Below are positions 23,677 to 35,359 of a stretch of DNA of 64,000 nt, one piece after another; positions within the stretch are counted from its first letter, which is position 1, and each line of letters starts with the position of its first letter. The translations under genes were made by a program, and so were the position numbers. Source of the DNA: Zygnema cylindricum (Eukaryota > Streptophyta > Zygnematophyceae > Zygnematales > Zygnemataceae); assembly GCA_037447655.1 (NCBI GenBank), contig JBBHKE010001545.1, forward strand, positions 75,060 to 139,059, given 5' to 3'. Below the pieces are notes generated by a model that was not told the origin of the DNA, ran no database searches, and worked only from the letters and a program-made list of their open reading frames with translations.

Positions 23677-25147
23677 ATGGACGCGCTCGCTCTGTCACCC
23701 GCTGCCTGCATTTGCCCGTCTTCAGTAAAGGACAGGTTTGACTCTTTTCATGCAATTCCATCTGCTGTAATTGCCTCCCTTCTCTCGGGTTTTTCTAGGG
23801 TTTTGAATGCAATGGCATAGATAGCTGACGTGCGTCTCATTGCTACCATTTCTGCAGTTGCACATTCCTACGCCTCTCTGCTCTCCGCTTGCCATCTAAT
23901 TACTTTTCTTCTCTAGGTTTTTCTGCGGGTTTTGAATGCAACGTATCAGGACGCTGACACGTGTCTCATGACCACTGTTTTTGCAGTCTCGGGTCCTTAC
24001 GCCCCTCTGCTCTCCGCCTGCCAGCTGTCCGTCTTCCGGGAGGTCGTACAGGCGGGGCAGCCCTCCAGGTGACATGTAAGGAATCAAGGATTGGAAAAGC
24101 TCCCATAACCATCCCTGCAGGTGTCTCGATCAAATTGGAGGGACAGAGTTTGCTGGTGAAGGGACCACTGGGACAACTCAGTCGAGAATATCCGCCAGAG
24201 GTGGTCCTTTCAGAGGACCAGGGACAGATTCGTGTCGCACGTGCGGATGACACCAGGCGAGCAAGGGAAATGCACGGATTATTCAGGTTAGAAGGAAGCT
24301 ATGGCTGGAAAGTGTGTTTTTTTTAGGAGAAAGAGTCTCTGTTTGGACCTGTCTATCTGGGCAGGGAATGCAGATAGGAACCAGTGAACTTCTTTGCACA
24401 TCTCTTCTCTTTTTCATTCTTTTTTTTTCTTTTCCTTTTTCTCTTTTTCCCAACCTGTTCGTTCCTTGTCTATCCATTCTTTGCTGTTCTCTTGTGTTGT
24501 AGTTTCTGGACGCAAGTGTCTGAGAAGTGTATTTCTTCTCTCTATTATCTCTCTGGTGCACCGCCAATTGCTGTTGGAGTTAGTGAATTATTAGGGTGGA
24601 AACTCTATTAGAATTGACTACATTAAATTATGTTTTGTAACGTCGCTCATTATTGGCCACCTAACTAAAAATGATACTAACTTTAATTTATGATTTTTAG
24701 TCAAACTGAGACCCACTCGAATTAGAGTGATTAAATCTATTAGCGATGGACATTGTAGTTTTTCCGCAGCAGTTTCTGAAAAATGTACGGTAATGCGGGG
24801 TTTTTTGCAGGAGTTTGACTTCCAATATGGTGGTGGGAGTAAGTACGGGTTTTGAGAAAAAAATGCAGCTGATTGGTGTAGGATATCGTGCGGCTCTAGA
24901 CAATGATACTTTGGTTCTCAATTTAGGGTTCTTTAATCCTGTGAGAATGCCTATTCCAGAGGGCCTCAAGGTGAAGGTAGAGGACACCACCAAAGTGACA
25001 GTGTCAGGATATGACAAAGTGGCAGTTGGTGACTTTTCTGCAAATATAAGGAGTTGGAGAAAGCCAGAGCCATATAAAGGAAAGGGTATTAGGTATGATG
25101 GAGAGGTTGTACGTCGGAAGGAGGGAAAAGTGGGAAAGAAGAAGTAG
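23677..25147 (+). CDS. RPL6: Chloroplast 50S ribosomal protein L6 (uL6c), nuclear-encoded
   Basis: Ribosomal protein L6 binds 23S rRNA near the factor-binding site of the large subunit; this bacterial-type copy should act in the plastid. Three exons join in phase: 23677-23735, 23987-24286 and 24811-25147, giving 231 residues. Residues 1 to about 49 are rich in Ser, Pro, Arg and Leu with almost no acidic residues, as expected of a transit peptide. The L6 body follows ([52 protein letters not shown]) and the C-terminal L6 signature [12 protein letters not shown] is near residues 204-215. All acceptors are CAG with a pyrimidine tract. Intron 1 contains a degenerate copy of its own 3' end and of the exon 2 start (see the repeat entry). 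A MITE ends 185 bp upstream. The gene looks intact. Confidence 0.96.
23788..24030. repeat. Tandem duplication of an RPL6 3' splice site and exon 2 start
   Basis: About 115 bases starting GGTTTTTCT (copy 1 from 23788, copy 2 from 23916) are repeated at an offset of 128-129 bases. Both copies contain GGGTTTTGAATGCAA, a GCTGAC...GTCTCAT block, a T-rich GCAG acceptor and then CCTCTCTGCTCTCCGC or CCCCTCTGCTCTCCGC. Copy 2 is the real acceptor (AG at 23985-23986). Copy 1 (AG at 23856-23857) is a diverged pseudo-acceptor with pseudo-exon. Confidence 0.8.
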
Positions 25148-27988
25148 GTTTTTACTGCAGGTTTTTATTTTTTCTTTGTATGTTTATTGGATATCAACGT
25201 TTTTTTATTGCTGTGCAAGCATTGTTCTTGCCAGTAGAATGGAGATGTTGTTATCGCCATTTATATGCTACTGGAAGTGAGAATTGAAACACCATTCGTC
25301 CTTTTGAGTTGGACAATAGGCAAAATACATGCTTTTAACTACTAGCTGAAATTCCTGTAGAAACAGAACATGATTAGCAAGTTATTTTCAGGTGTACGGC
25401 CTTTCACAGGCACGATAATCCTTAGATTGAGATTAATTCACAATATGGCTGGTTGTCAAGTGAAAGGCATGGGTAAAGCATCCCAACATGAAGATGATCT
25501 CGTGATTACTTACTCGTCATCTCCTTTCAGAGCTTGCCGGTTGAAATATGACAGAGCTGAGTTTCTCATTCTATCTTCCAGTCATGGTTCTGTTTCTGGT
25601 AATTTACAATTTGCTGGATGAGTTTAGTTGTGTATAGTTTTTTTTTGTTGTTGCCGTTGCTGTCCTACATGGCCGGGATCCGGTTTCGTTTAGTGTTTAG
25701 TTCAAATGTGTGAAACTGATTGAAATTCCGTATGTCACATCTCGGTGGTACAAGTTTTTAATCTAAGCCTATAGTACGTTTTCACCACATACAGCGTTGC
25801 CAAGTGTGTTCGCACACTTCACAGATGGTTTAGTTGTGCTTCTGTGGTTGTTTGGCATTTGTTCATCATGTAAAAAATGCTTATTTAGCCAATTTGTCTA
25901 GGAAGTATTTAAGCTACAAATCTTCTTTTCTCTCCTACGGTTCCCGGTTTTGGAGCTTGTCGACGGGCTACAACTTTTATTACCACTTTTCATTTCTCCT
26001 ACCTGATCGACCAACATCGTCCGGTTCAGGCTTAGCCTCATTCATTCCACTTTTACTCGATTCTCTCACTTGCTCATCTGACCATGTCCTCCATTTTGAT
26101 ACCAAGTTGCCCCATAGGGTAGAGGTTATTTGATGTAGGACACTGTTCACTATATATGACAACAACATATGACTGGTGCTTTTAAGATAGCGGTGTTACT
26201 GTGTTCCTCGGGGCGTTTCACACATGCATTTTTCTGGCCGATTGACATCGTTTTGCTCGATGGTGTTCGTCGTATTTTTGGTGACATAGTTTTGGCAAAC
26301 CTTCCCACGGTAAGAGCTGTTGGTGACATGTTGGAGTTGACGAGTGTGACGTTATTATGAAGATAGAGCATGATTATGCACATTGAGCTGTTATGAATGG
26401 CTGTATTCCGACGGTAGTTAAGATGTTAGATTGTTTAGGAGTTGCTTAGGATGAGTTCCTACATACTTGTGGTCAACATTTTTTCAAGTAAGACGACCCT
26501 TTGGGAGGCCACTCACTTCTGTCTTTACTCCGTCTTATCATCAGCGTATATTTATGGCTCTCCCATTTCTGTGCTTACTTCTTTGTATCATCAGCGTTTA
26601 TCTGTGGCATTACAATATTGCAAGCTACTATCTTTCCTTCGATCTGCTATTCTTTTGATGGTTGCCGGCGCGTTTTGGAATCCCTCGGTTCTGCTTCGTC
26701 GAAACTTCGGGGATTATAAGGGATTGCTTTTAGAAGTTCTTTGAGTTGTGGTTAAATAGTTTCTGTTTTGCGTACCACATTTCATGTTTGTTCATATGCT
26801 TGTTGTTCCTTCCAATGTTTTTTGTTGGCTTGCTCTTGTTTTAGTGGTTTTCCTGTTAGTTTCTTTCACTGTGTTTTTCCTATAGTTTACTTCCTATCCA
26901 TGTCCGATTGTTCATTGTCGTTTTTGCCTTTTGTTTTCTGCTCCCATATACTTGTATGTTTTACCATAATGTTTTCCTAAGAAAATCGTACAATTCATTA
27001 TCGCTGTGTGTTCATAACAAAAACCATAAAATAGTGTTAAAAACAACTATTAAAATGAGTTCACTTAAACCCGCTGCATCTCCCTACACTAAAAATTAAT
27101 AATACATATTAGAATTTTGCATCAACACTAATAATGGTGGGCAGTGTAGCTAGAAATATCAGCTTTATTGAAACCTTGCGATGAAGGAAATGCCAAAACC
27201 GAACAGAAATGACACCATGGAAAAGCTGCTTGTAAGAGCCCAAACTTCAATTAAGGGACAACCTGTCAGATTTTAACAACTAGACCCTGTACCGTTATTA
27301 GTGCCAAATGTCTTTTTTGTCTTTTTCACCATTTAAAATAACGTTTCCTATGCACACTTGTCTGATTTGAGACTGCCATTCGAAAGGTAAGAGCCTTACC
27401 TTTCTTATCGGAACCGTTAAAAACTTTAAAAAAAAAAGGCAAGTAGTGAGGATTTTCAATTTTGTTTAGACTTTTCCATTGTTTTGCTTCCGTGTACTCA
27501 GGTGGTTCACCATCTCACGGTTTCCTTATCATCTTTGTCATGGAGGGAATGAAAGGCGATTTCAAAGATAAAAAAACAAAAAAGAATAATTTGAACAGAA
27601 AACGACGAACGAAATGGAACAAGATTAGAGATGTGTTCAAAAACATTCTCTTCCTTAAAGATACGATGAAAAACATTTGAGCTTTTGTATCTGAATTCTC
27701 AACATAATGGCATATCTAATCTACTCTACAACGTCATCTCACATGTAAAAAGAAACCAAGTCAAAAGTCAACCCTATCAATAACATTTTGTGACTTTCCG
27801 TAACTATTTCCAAGAGCGAATAAGGTGTACATTAAAACTTACAAGAAAAAGGTAAAAGAAAAACATAAAACATGCAATATTACACAAACTTCTCTCTGCT
27901 TAATACATGCTTAAAACATGCTTAATACATGTAAAACATGTGACATACCATATGCGGCATTTGGTAATACCATAACCTCTCCTTATCC
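25148..27988. other. Intergenic region between RPL6 and the membrane-protein gene
   Basis: No gene is recognised. It includes the presumed 3' UTRs of both convergent neighbours, a locally duplicated CATCAGCGT(A/T)TAT stretch near 26535-26605, a degenerate MITE (about 26995-27145) and an isolated MITE end near 27288. Frames of 70-100 codons here carry no motifs. Confidence 0.45.
26995..27145 (-). mobile_element. Degenerate TA/CACC MITE copy
   Basis: It shares with the element at 860-1052 the order AACCATAAAATAG, ACTATT, CACTAAAAATTAATAATA and GCATCAACACTAATAA, and has a CACTGCCC-type end when read in reverse. The ends are diverged, so boundaries are approximate. Confidence 0.45.
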
Positions 27989-30900
27989 TCACCACGAATA
28001 CCGAGGTCCCCAAGTCCCATTGGTCCATATTTGACCGGGAGGGAGGAGGACTCCACTGACCCACTGACAGCTCGCCGGCGCCTCTGGATGTCGTCGCAAA
28101 AACTCCTCCGGAAACTGTCCTCGAGCGTTGATTTCAGCAAACTGAGGAGCTTCGGAAAATTTCAACCAACAATCTCCTTTAGTGTGGTGGTGGGCGTCAG
28201 CCTCAAAACATTCCTCGACGTCGCAGTAGACCCAAACGTTACACGGTAAACTAGCAAAAGGACCTCCCACATGTGGACCCGGTACATGGTCCCTGCGAAA
28301 AATTAATATAGACAATCAAAATTAAGTGTTCATTCGTTTGAAGTATTCATCAAAATTTAGTATTCATTCGTTTTAAGGATTCACTCAACGATTACGGATT
28401 CGTGGAAAGGTTGAACATTCATTTCAGAAACTACAACGTGTATTATCCTTACTACCGATTCCATTGGTCTTATCCCTCCCTCCCCTCCCTCCTTCCTCCC
28501 TCCTCCCTCCCCCTCCTCCCCCTCCCTCCCTCCCCTCCCTCCCTCATCCCTCCCCCCCCTCCCTGCATCCTCGCTGCTCCAGCCTCCTCCCTCCTTTTTC
28601 CATCCCTCCACACGCCAATCCGTCACCGCAGCGCCATACTCAGCCGTACCAAGCCAGATCTGGCCCGCTGCTGCCTCCCTGCCAACAAAAAAACGACACC
28701 TGGCATGTCAGATTCTGCCGTGCATCGAAACAAAATCTGCCGTCCATCTGTTAAAATCGGATCTGTCATCTGTCAGATTCTCAAAACGAAATCTGGAGTA
28801 CACCTGTCAAGATGTGTCAGATCTGGCCCGCTGCTACTGACACACTGCCAACAGATACGGGACACCTGCTTTGTTCAGATTCTGACGTGCAGCAGAACAA
28901 GATCAGTAGTCTACCTGTCGAGGTCACACCTGTCAACTAGCAAACTCTGAAAACGAAATCTGTCAACTACCTGCCGAATTCTCAGAACGAAATCTGCCCT
29001 CCATCTGTCATCTGCCACAGCAAAATCTGCCGTCTGCCAAACTCCGGAAGCAACACCTGTCAAACTTTCAAGGTGACACGTTCAAGTGACATCTGTCAGG
29101 CTTCCAAAATCGCATCTGACATCTGGCGATCTTTGAAAACGACATCCATCATCTACCTGTCAACCTCACCTCTTAAAAGATGAGTCTATAAAACTTACAA
29201 GATGATCGTCAGACTCTCAAGATAACAACTCTCAAGACATGTCAAAAGTCTCAAGATGTCACCTCCCAAACTTAAGATGACACTTTCAAGATGACACTTG
29301 CAAAACTCGAAACCGAAATCACTTCAAGACATCTGTTCGAAGAGTTAAATTGACACTTTCAAAATGACAAACTCCAAACTCTCAAGAAGACCTCTATCAA
29401 ACTCTCTAAACAAAATCTGTCCAACACTAAATTGACATCTCGCAAAGATGACACTCTCCAACCTCTCAAAACAGAGTCTTGTAAAACTCTCAAGATGACA
29501 CTTTTCAAACTCAGGATGACATTTTTAAAATAACACCTTTCAAACACTTAAGATGATAACTCTCAAGACGGCACCTCTCAAAATGTCACGTTGGCATCTC
29601 TCAAATTCTCAAGAAATCTCAAGATGACGCCTACCAAATTGCTAAGATGAAAATCTGTCACACTTTTCCAGATGACATTTGTAAAACTCGGAGCAACTAA
29701 ACTATAAAAAACAAAACACATTATGACGCATTTTTGCGGACTTATTATCACTGTCCATTTTTGATTTTAACATCCATATACAAAAAAGTCAGTAGAAAAG
29801 AGTCTGAGCCATTGAGTCAGAATTAGTTAGGCTTAGGCTTGCCAGAGTCCACACTATTTCATGTGTAACAACAGTTGAAAGAAATAAGCGCATGTGAATA
29901 TTTCATGTGTAACAAACGTTGAAAGGGAATAAATACATGACCACCCATCGCCGATGAAACACATCAGAATTGTTCTAAAGTAATCCTATGTGCTTATCAA
30001 GACTTTATCCACATTATTTCATATGTCACAACTTTACATATTCATTCACACTGCATTTCCTTTCTACCTCTTTGCATCAGAAAGACCACCTCTTTCTCCA
30101 CACCTCTCTCTCCCCCACCCTCTCCTCCTCCCTCCCCCTCCCTTGTCTCTAAACGCCAGCTTTCCATATGACAAACTTAGGTTTTCTGTCAAAACATTCC
30201 TCTAAATCAACAGTGGTCTAAAAACCCTTCAGTACACTCTAACGAGGTTGCATTGCCAAATTTCAAACAAAAGAAATGGTTTAAGGGGATAGAGGGGAAT
30301 CATAAGTTTGATAATAAGGATAGAGTGTGGCAGGTTCAAAATTTCAAAATAACAAACCATATTTTTACACCCAAATGACACAAAAATGGGGACTTCAAGA
30401 ACCTACTTATGTTGTCATTACAACACAATGTTGACGTTTCACGAACTCTAGAGATTTTTCTATTTTCTCTACCGTGAAAATCCACCTAAATTCACAAACT
30501 AGACAAGGAAGTATGAGATGACATAACACAAGTCTCTAAATTTAACTCATGCCTTCAAACCGAGCCGTGAAGTTAAAGGAGGATAAAACAGGAGGAGCTA
30601 TTTTTAAATAGATTGTTGAAAAAACATAACAATTGTCCATGTAACAATTGTTAAATGAAATGTCACCACTTCTCCACCAATCCTCGGTTTAAGGACCTTC
30701 AAAAAAGTACAGTGACAAGTACGTCCCATTAACACAACTTGGCTAAGAATGGAAAGGACGGAGGTTTACTGGAATGCATCCTAACACCAGTTATACATGC
30801 TTAAAAAAGCTTAGGCAAAAAGCCCAACATTTTTTTCTCCCTCTCCCTCTCCCTCTCCCTCTCCCTCTCCCATGTTTTTCCGGTTGATTAAATACAGATG

Positions 30901-31853
30901 TGGTCTTTGTTTCCTGTTATCGGTACAGAGACTTTTTCACAGTCTTCTTTTCTGTCACTGTCCTCCAAGGGACTTGCAGTACCCTATTCCAATCAACATG
31001 TCATTTTTCTTAAGAATTCAATCAAATGTCATTCAGTTTTTCTCCATTTTGATTCAAACATGTAGCAAGGTCACTCTCAGTATTTCACTCCTCACTTAAA
31101 TGAAAAATATCCCTGGTTTTCTTTAATCGAGCTGTAGTTATTTTTTAGGTTGAATGACAACCACCATTGCCTTGTACTCAATTTGTGCTCAACCTAATGG
31201 GACAATGATAAATGCTCTTATTCATCCATCTAAAACTTCCTTTACCCGTTGTATTTCTAATTCTGGCTAAGAAAAAGTGGCGAATCACATCCAGCGATAT
31301 CCTTTTACCACAATCAAATCAATAACCTCAACAAAATAATAATCTTAGGTTCACCTGCCCATTCCTCTCATTCTTACTTTCCTTCTCATACCAAACAGAA
31401 CCCTTCCCTGTAAAGTTGTCTCACCTCAGGATGGAGTTTTCTCCAAGCTTTGGCAGTGGGCGACTCCTCCAGACATTTAGGGTCCACGTGGGCATATCCA
31501 TCCACAGCCGGTGATCCGCAGACACGTGGCAATGGCTCCACTTTCTCTACTGCCACACTGTCGGCTTCATATTTATGACTCCCCTTCTCTCCTTCCACTG
31601 TCTCCTCCTCCTCGGGCTCTTCTCCCGCCAGAATTCCATGTCTTATGAGGAATGTATCTCCATTTTCTTTTTTTTCCCGCAAGTGCGTACGTCCTTTTGC
31701 GATGATTTGCGGGGGAGGAAGCTGGACGCCGTGGATGCTCTCGTAGGCTGAGTAGAGCATCCCGACGGCCATCCCTACGAGGAGGCCATAGGCCACCAGG
31801 CTTCTCTGAGACACCATGGGCCGAGCGAGATGGAGGACGAGAGAGACAGACAA
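27989..31853 (-). CDS. Predicted single-pass membrane protein with a Cys-rich PAN/Apple-like C-terminal exon (incomplete model)
   Basis: Two exons are supported. Exon 1 (31853-31425) encodes about 143 residues. A hydrophobic segment near residues 18-40 (SLVAYGLLVGMAVGMLYSAY) suggests a type II anchor, followed by a charged stretch and CGSPAVDGYAHVDPKCLEES, ending at a GTGAGA donor. The last exon (28292-27989) follows a TTTTTCGCAG acceptor and encodes PCNVWVYCDVEECF, GDCWLKF and WVSGVLLPPG, ending in a TGA stop. The paired Cys/Trp pattern resembles PAN/Apple-type modules, which is my inference. Exon 1 ends in phase 0 and the last exon needs two preceding bases, so at least one exon of length 3n+2 lies between them and was not found. 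Translation could also start at the Met at 31817. No function is claimed. The gene is divergent to the DEN1-type gene. Confidence 0.55.
28475..28600. repeat. C-rich CCTCCCTCC low-complexity tract
   Basis: CCCT and CCTCC units run almost without purines, within the intron region of the minus-strand gene. The opposite strand is GGGAGG-rich and could form G-quadruplexes. Confidence 0.85.
28640..29690. repeat. Degenerate repeat array with CTGTCA/AAATCTG and TCAAGATGACAC motifs
   Basis: The first part contains two related blocks about 167 bases apart, both starting AGATCTGGCCCGCTGCT and containing GCCAACA...GACACCTG...CAGATTCTG.CGTGCA. The remainder is a long, worn array of short units with CTCTCAAGATGACA and AAACTCTCAA cores. 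Confidence 0.8.
30835..30870. repeat. (CCCTCT)n microsatellite
   Basis: About six CCCTCT units lie in the intron region of the minus-strand membrane-protein gene. Confidence 0.9.
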
Positions 31854-31990
31854 AATATGACGCGAAAAACATTCGCCGCTTTGGTTTCTTGTTTTTTGGT
31901 TAACAAGTGCGGCAAGTTCCTCTCTCTGCCCCTCCTCCCCTCCCCCCCCCCCCTCTCTCTTTCTCTCTCTCTCTATCCCCTTTCCCAGCT
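31854..31990. promoter_or_regulatory. Bidirectional intergenic region between divergent genes
   Basis: Only 137 bases separate the start codon of the minus-strand membrane protein (31853) from that of the plus-strand DEN1-type protease (31991). Both promoters must overlap here or extend into the partner's leader. Positions 31920-31985 are C/T only (runs of C, then CTCTCT), typical of a pyrimidine-rich plant 5' leader. No TATA box is evident. Confidence 0.6.
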
Positions 31991-34900
31991 ATGTCGGCGG
32001 GCGATCAAAAGGTGCTCAGCTATGGCGATGTGGTGTTGAGGGCCTCGGATGTGGCACTGCTGGAGGGCCCTTATTGGCTGAACGACGCTATCGTGGCATT
32101 CTATATGGATTTCCTCACACGTGAGAGAGAAGAGGAGGGAAAGGGAGAGATCCTGTTGGTAGGACCTGCTGTGACTTTCTGGATTAGACACTGTTGTGGG
32201 AGAAGAGAGGATTTGGAGCCTACCATGGCTGCCCTACACTTGCAATATCAGAAGGTGAGGCTTTCCCTCTAACTACGGGTCAAAACCTTGTGGAATGAGG
32301 GTTTCTTAAGGGATTTACTTAAGGTTTTTTGAGAGACTATGGTTGGATCAGAAAGCTTCAGAAGTCTGTATGGTGGCACTTTCAAACTGATGTCAAATAT
32401 TGTTTTTTCCAACAGTTTTTCAAGGCTTGTAGCATTTGGTTTTGGAGAAATTCTTCTTGTTAATTTGAGAACTTGCGGATGAAGACAAATTGTGGTGATT
32501 TTCAGTATGTCTTTCTAATGTTATTTCTCATTCGGTGGCTTCAAGACAGGCCAAATTATTTGTAGAGATCTGCTGAGATTCATGCATTGTTCAGCAAAAA
32601 AATGTTGTTTACAGAAATCTTGAGTGTTTATAAACTTTTTCACAAGGTTGTGAGGCTATTTGTAATTTTATAGCAATGTTTAGGTACCGTTTTTGACTGA
32701 AATGCCAGAAGTAATCGGCAGCAAGTTAGATTATCAGTTAAGCTCCTAGTGCTGTTGATTTAGTGGTTTTAAGTTTTAGGTGAATTGTATTTAATCAAGA
32801 TTATATTTGCAATGAAATTTGGACAAAAGCAACAGAGGACCCTTCTTTATCTTGTTGTTGTATGTAGCAATCTGTGCGATGTTGTGTGATGCTGACAGTC
32901 TACCAAGATTATTATCGATGTCGTTTATGCCAATATAACTTTCTTAGGCTGATGTAATTAATTATACATGAATTCAGTTTTATAAATTTCAGTTCCTTGT
33001 TCTACATAGCTGAAGAAGATGGTGTTTTCACTTATCTGTCTTTGACATAAAAGAGGTGACTTTAAATTCAGTCCATGCATCAAGAACTTTCGAGAACGTA
33101 TTTCTGCTGTTATAAACACTTTTACATAAATTTTCAGCCTGAAAAAACACTCAGGAGCTATCCATGTATGGTTACAGTCGACTATCGACCTTCCGACACG
33201 TAATTTAGTGTGGATCCCACTCGAGAACTAGTTGGTCTATAGTGGATTCTGAAGTCTTGACCTAATTTTGCAGATAATCGCATTTGCTGTTAATGACAAC
33301 GAGGCAGTGAGCACACCCGAGGGAGGCTCACATTGGAGTCTTCTTCTATACAGCAGGTGATTTTCAAAAAGAAGAGAGAGAATCGGGAGATACACCGTGG
33401 ATCGCTATTGGAGAAAATAAATTTATTAACGTGGGGTGAATATTATTTTTATTCATTCTAATTCAGTTTCAAATGACATGATTGATTTTTTAATCGTTTG
33501 AAGAATTAGCGTTAAGAAATAAACGGTTAAATATAGCCTCCCCGTAGTATGGCTTCCCTGGTTGTGGCAGCCATGGAGAGGATGATTCTTCCCTCCACCC
33601 AAAGGACAGAAGGGAGGGGGAGGGGGAGGGGGAGGAGAAAGGGAGAGGGAGAGGGAGAGGGGGAGAGGGAGAGGGAGAGGGGGAGAGGGAGAGGGAGAGA
33701 GGGAGAGAGGGAGAGAGGGAGAGGAGAGAGGGAGAGAGGGAGAGGGGGAGAGAGAGGGAGAGAGGGAGAGGGGGAGAGAGGGAGAGCGAGGGAGAGGGAG
33801 GGAGAGAGAGGGGAGAAGAAGAGAGGGACAGAGGGAGAGTGGGAGAGTGGGAGGGTGGGAGAGAGGGGGAGAGGGAGAGAGGGACAGTGGGCGAGAGGGA
33901 GAGAGGGAGAGAGAGGGAGAGTAAGGGAGATAGGGGGGAGAAGAGAGGGACAGAGGGCGAGAGGGAGAGTGGGAGAGTGGGAGAGTGGGAGGGTGGGAGA
34001 GAGGGAGAGAGGGATGCAGCTGAGCACTGGCTCAATGGGAAGGGCATCAGGGATGCCAAGAAGTTCATGCATTTTGACAGTGGAGGCGGTCATAATTTTT
34101 CGACTGCCATGGAGTTAGTCGAGGCTGTTCGGCCTTTTCTTGGTAGGTTTTCTGTCTTTTGGACAGTCAAATCTGTGGTTATGGTCACACCCTTTGAAGT
34201 ATGATTGTTTGCATTATTGTTTCTTTTTTAATAATACCTTGTCTCATGTTTTTCCGAATGATTTTTTGGCATTAATATATTTTCTTAACAATGTAAGAAT
34301 TTATTTTTCGACGTGGTTTCCACGGCGTTAAAGCTAGTTTTGGAAACCAATTATGTAAACAGACACATTTAGGCATTGTCTTCACGGAAAAGCTTTCAAC
34401 TGTGGCTTAAAGTTGTCTATAAATGCTCTAAATTTGGATGTTAAACTTTAGTTTGACTTCACTATGGTTTAGACGTTATGATGTAATGGATTTCAGAACA
34501 AATATTATCAACATATTTGTAAGATGTCGGTTTTAACCATTTTTGAGTGATAAAAAGTGCACACCAATCATTTTGGGGAATCATGGATCTATTGTATGTG
34601 GTTTTGGACGGTTTACAATACATCCTAGTATTGGCGTGACACTATAGGGAGCCAATGGCATTTGTTTGGAATCCGTGAAATATAATGATGCCTAAACTGA
34701 TTGAGGAAGTTAGTTCGTGACCTGTTTACGCGTCATCACATCAGTTTAAAGTTCAACTTACAACATTCAAAGCTATTAGAGACTATTCCAACCCTACCAC
34801 GACTTGTGTGGAATTTGTGTTAAACACACTCTCACCTATGTTGATACCAAATTGATGGTTGCTAAATAGTTTGGAGAATATAGTGGTGCGCAGGTAGTAT

Positions 34901-35351
34901 CTATGGTTTCATCGATATGTTTAACTGTGAAAAATGAAGGCAGTTAACTAAGGAGTTTGGTATTATAGAGCTTAATTGAAAAAAAAAAATTGCAGTGAAT
35001 TCGTATGTCCCTCTCTTTTGCACTAGCGATAACTATGCTAATCCTTGTAGCAAATGAAATTGAAACTGTTTTATTCACTTTCAAAATGTTAATGGTGGTG
35101 TAGGATCCGAGGCCGTGAATTCTCGTTTGTTTTCAGGAGATTCGCCACAACAAGAAAATGGTTACGACTGCGGTATGTATGTATTGGCCATTTGTAGAAC
35201 TCTAGTGGATGCCTTTAGAGAGAAAAATACAATTTCATTACTCGATCTTGAGGAGATACTAAAAGCTCGAGTGACTGGCAAATACGTGAGAATGTTGCGT
35301 AAGGAACTTCTCGCATTGATTGTATCACTCGCAAAGGGATGTTATAAATAG
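31991..35351 (+). CDS. DEN1: NEDD8-specific cysteine protease, DEN1/NEDP1 (SENP8) type, peptidase family C48
   Basis: Enzymes of this type remove NEDD8/RUB1 from proteins and process its precursor, in the cytosol and nucleus (family knowledge). Four exons join in phase: 31991-32254, 33274-33356, 34051-34142 and 35104-35351, giving 228 residues, close to human SENP8 (212). Family features include LSYGDVVLRASDVALLEGPY, WLNDAIVAFYMDFL, GPAVTFWI, GGSHWSLLLYS and QQENGYDCGMYVLAICR. The catalytic set is complete by position: His108 (SHW), Asp125 (HFD), Gln163 and Cys169 (six residues apart, as in SENP8). The start Met is the first in frame after the CT-rich leader. The acceptor of exon 3 lies just after a 400-bp purine-only array and has no pyrimidine tract. 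SENP8 was chosen over the SUMO proteases ULP1/ESD4 because of the short length and the WLND region. Confidence 0.93.
33393..33420. mobile_element. Isolated end of a TA/CACC MITE in a DEN1 intron
   Basis: CACCGTGGATCGCTATTGG preceded by TA matches the family terminus. No matching right end is seen before the GA-rich array, so this is a remnant or a rearranged copy. Confidence 0.5.
33608..34018. repeat. Purine-only GGGAGA/GAGGGA array in the DEN1 intron
   Basis: About 410 bases of GGGAGAGGGAGA-type units, with interspersed GTGGGA, run up to about 30 bases before exon 3. The array is open in most frames on both strands and yields false ORFs of up to about 190 codons. Confidence 0.95.
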
Positions 35352-35359
35352 CGCGAATT

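Noticed and set aside
28402-28950. 182-codon plus-strand frame
   Set aside because: Pro/Ser/Leu runs from the CCTCCC tract, followed by the degenerate repeat array. No start context or splice partner.
33490-34118. ORFs of 188-192 codons on both strands
   Set aside because: They lie almost wholly in the GGGAGA repeat, where every frame stays open. The real content is 92 bases of DEN1 exon 3.
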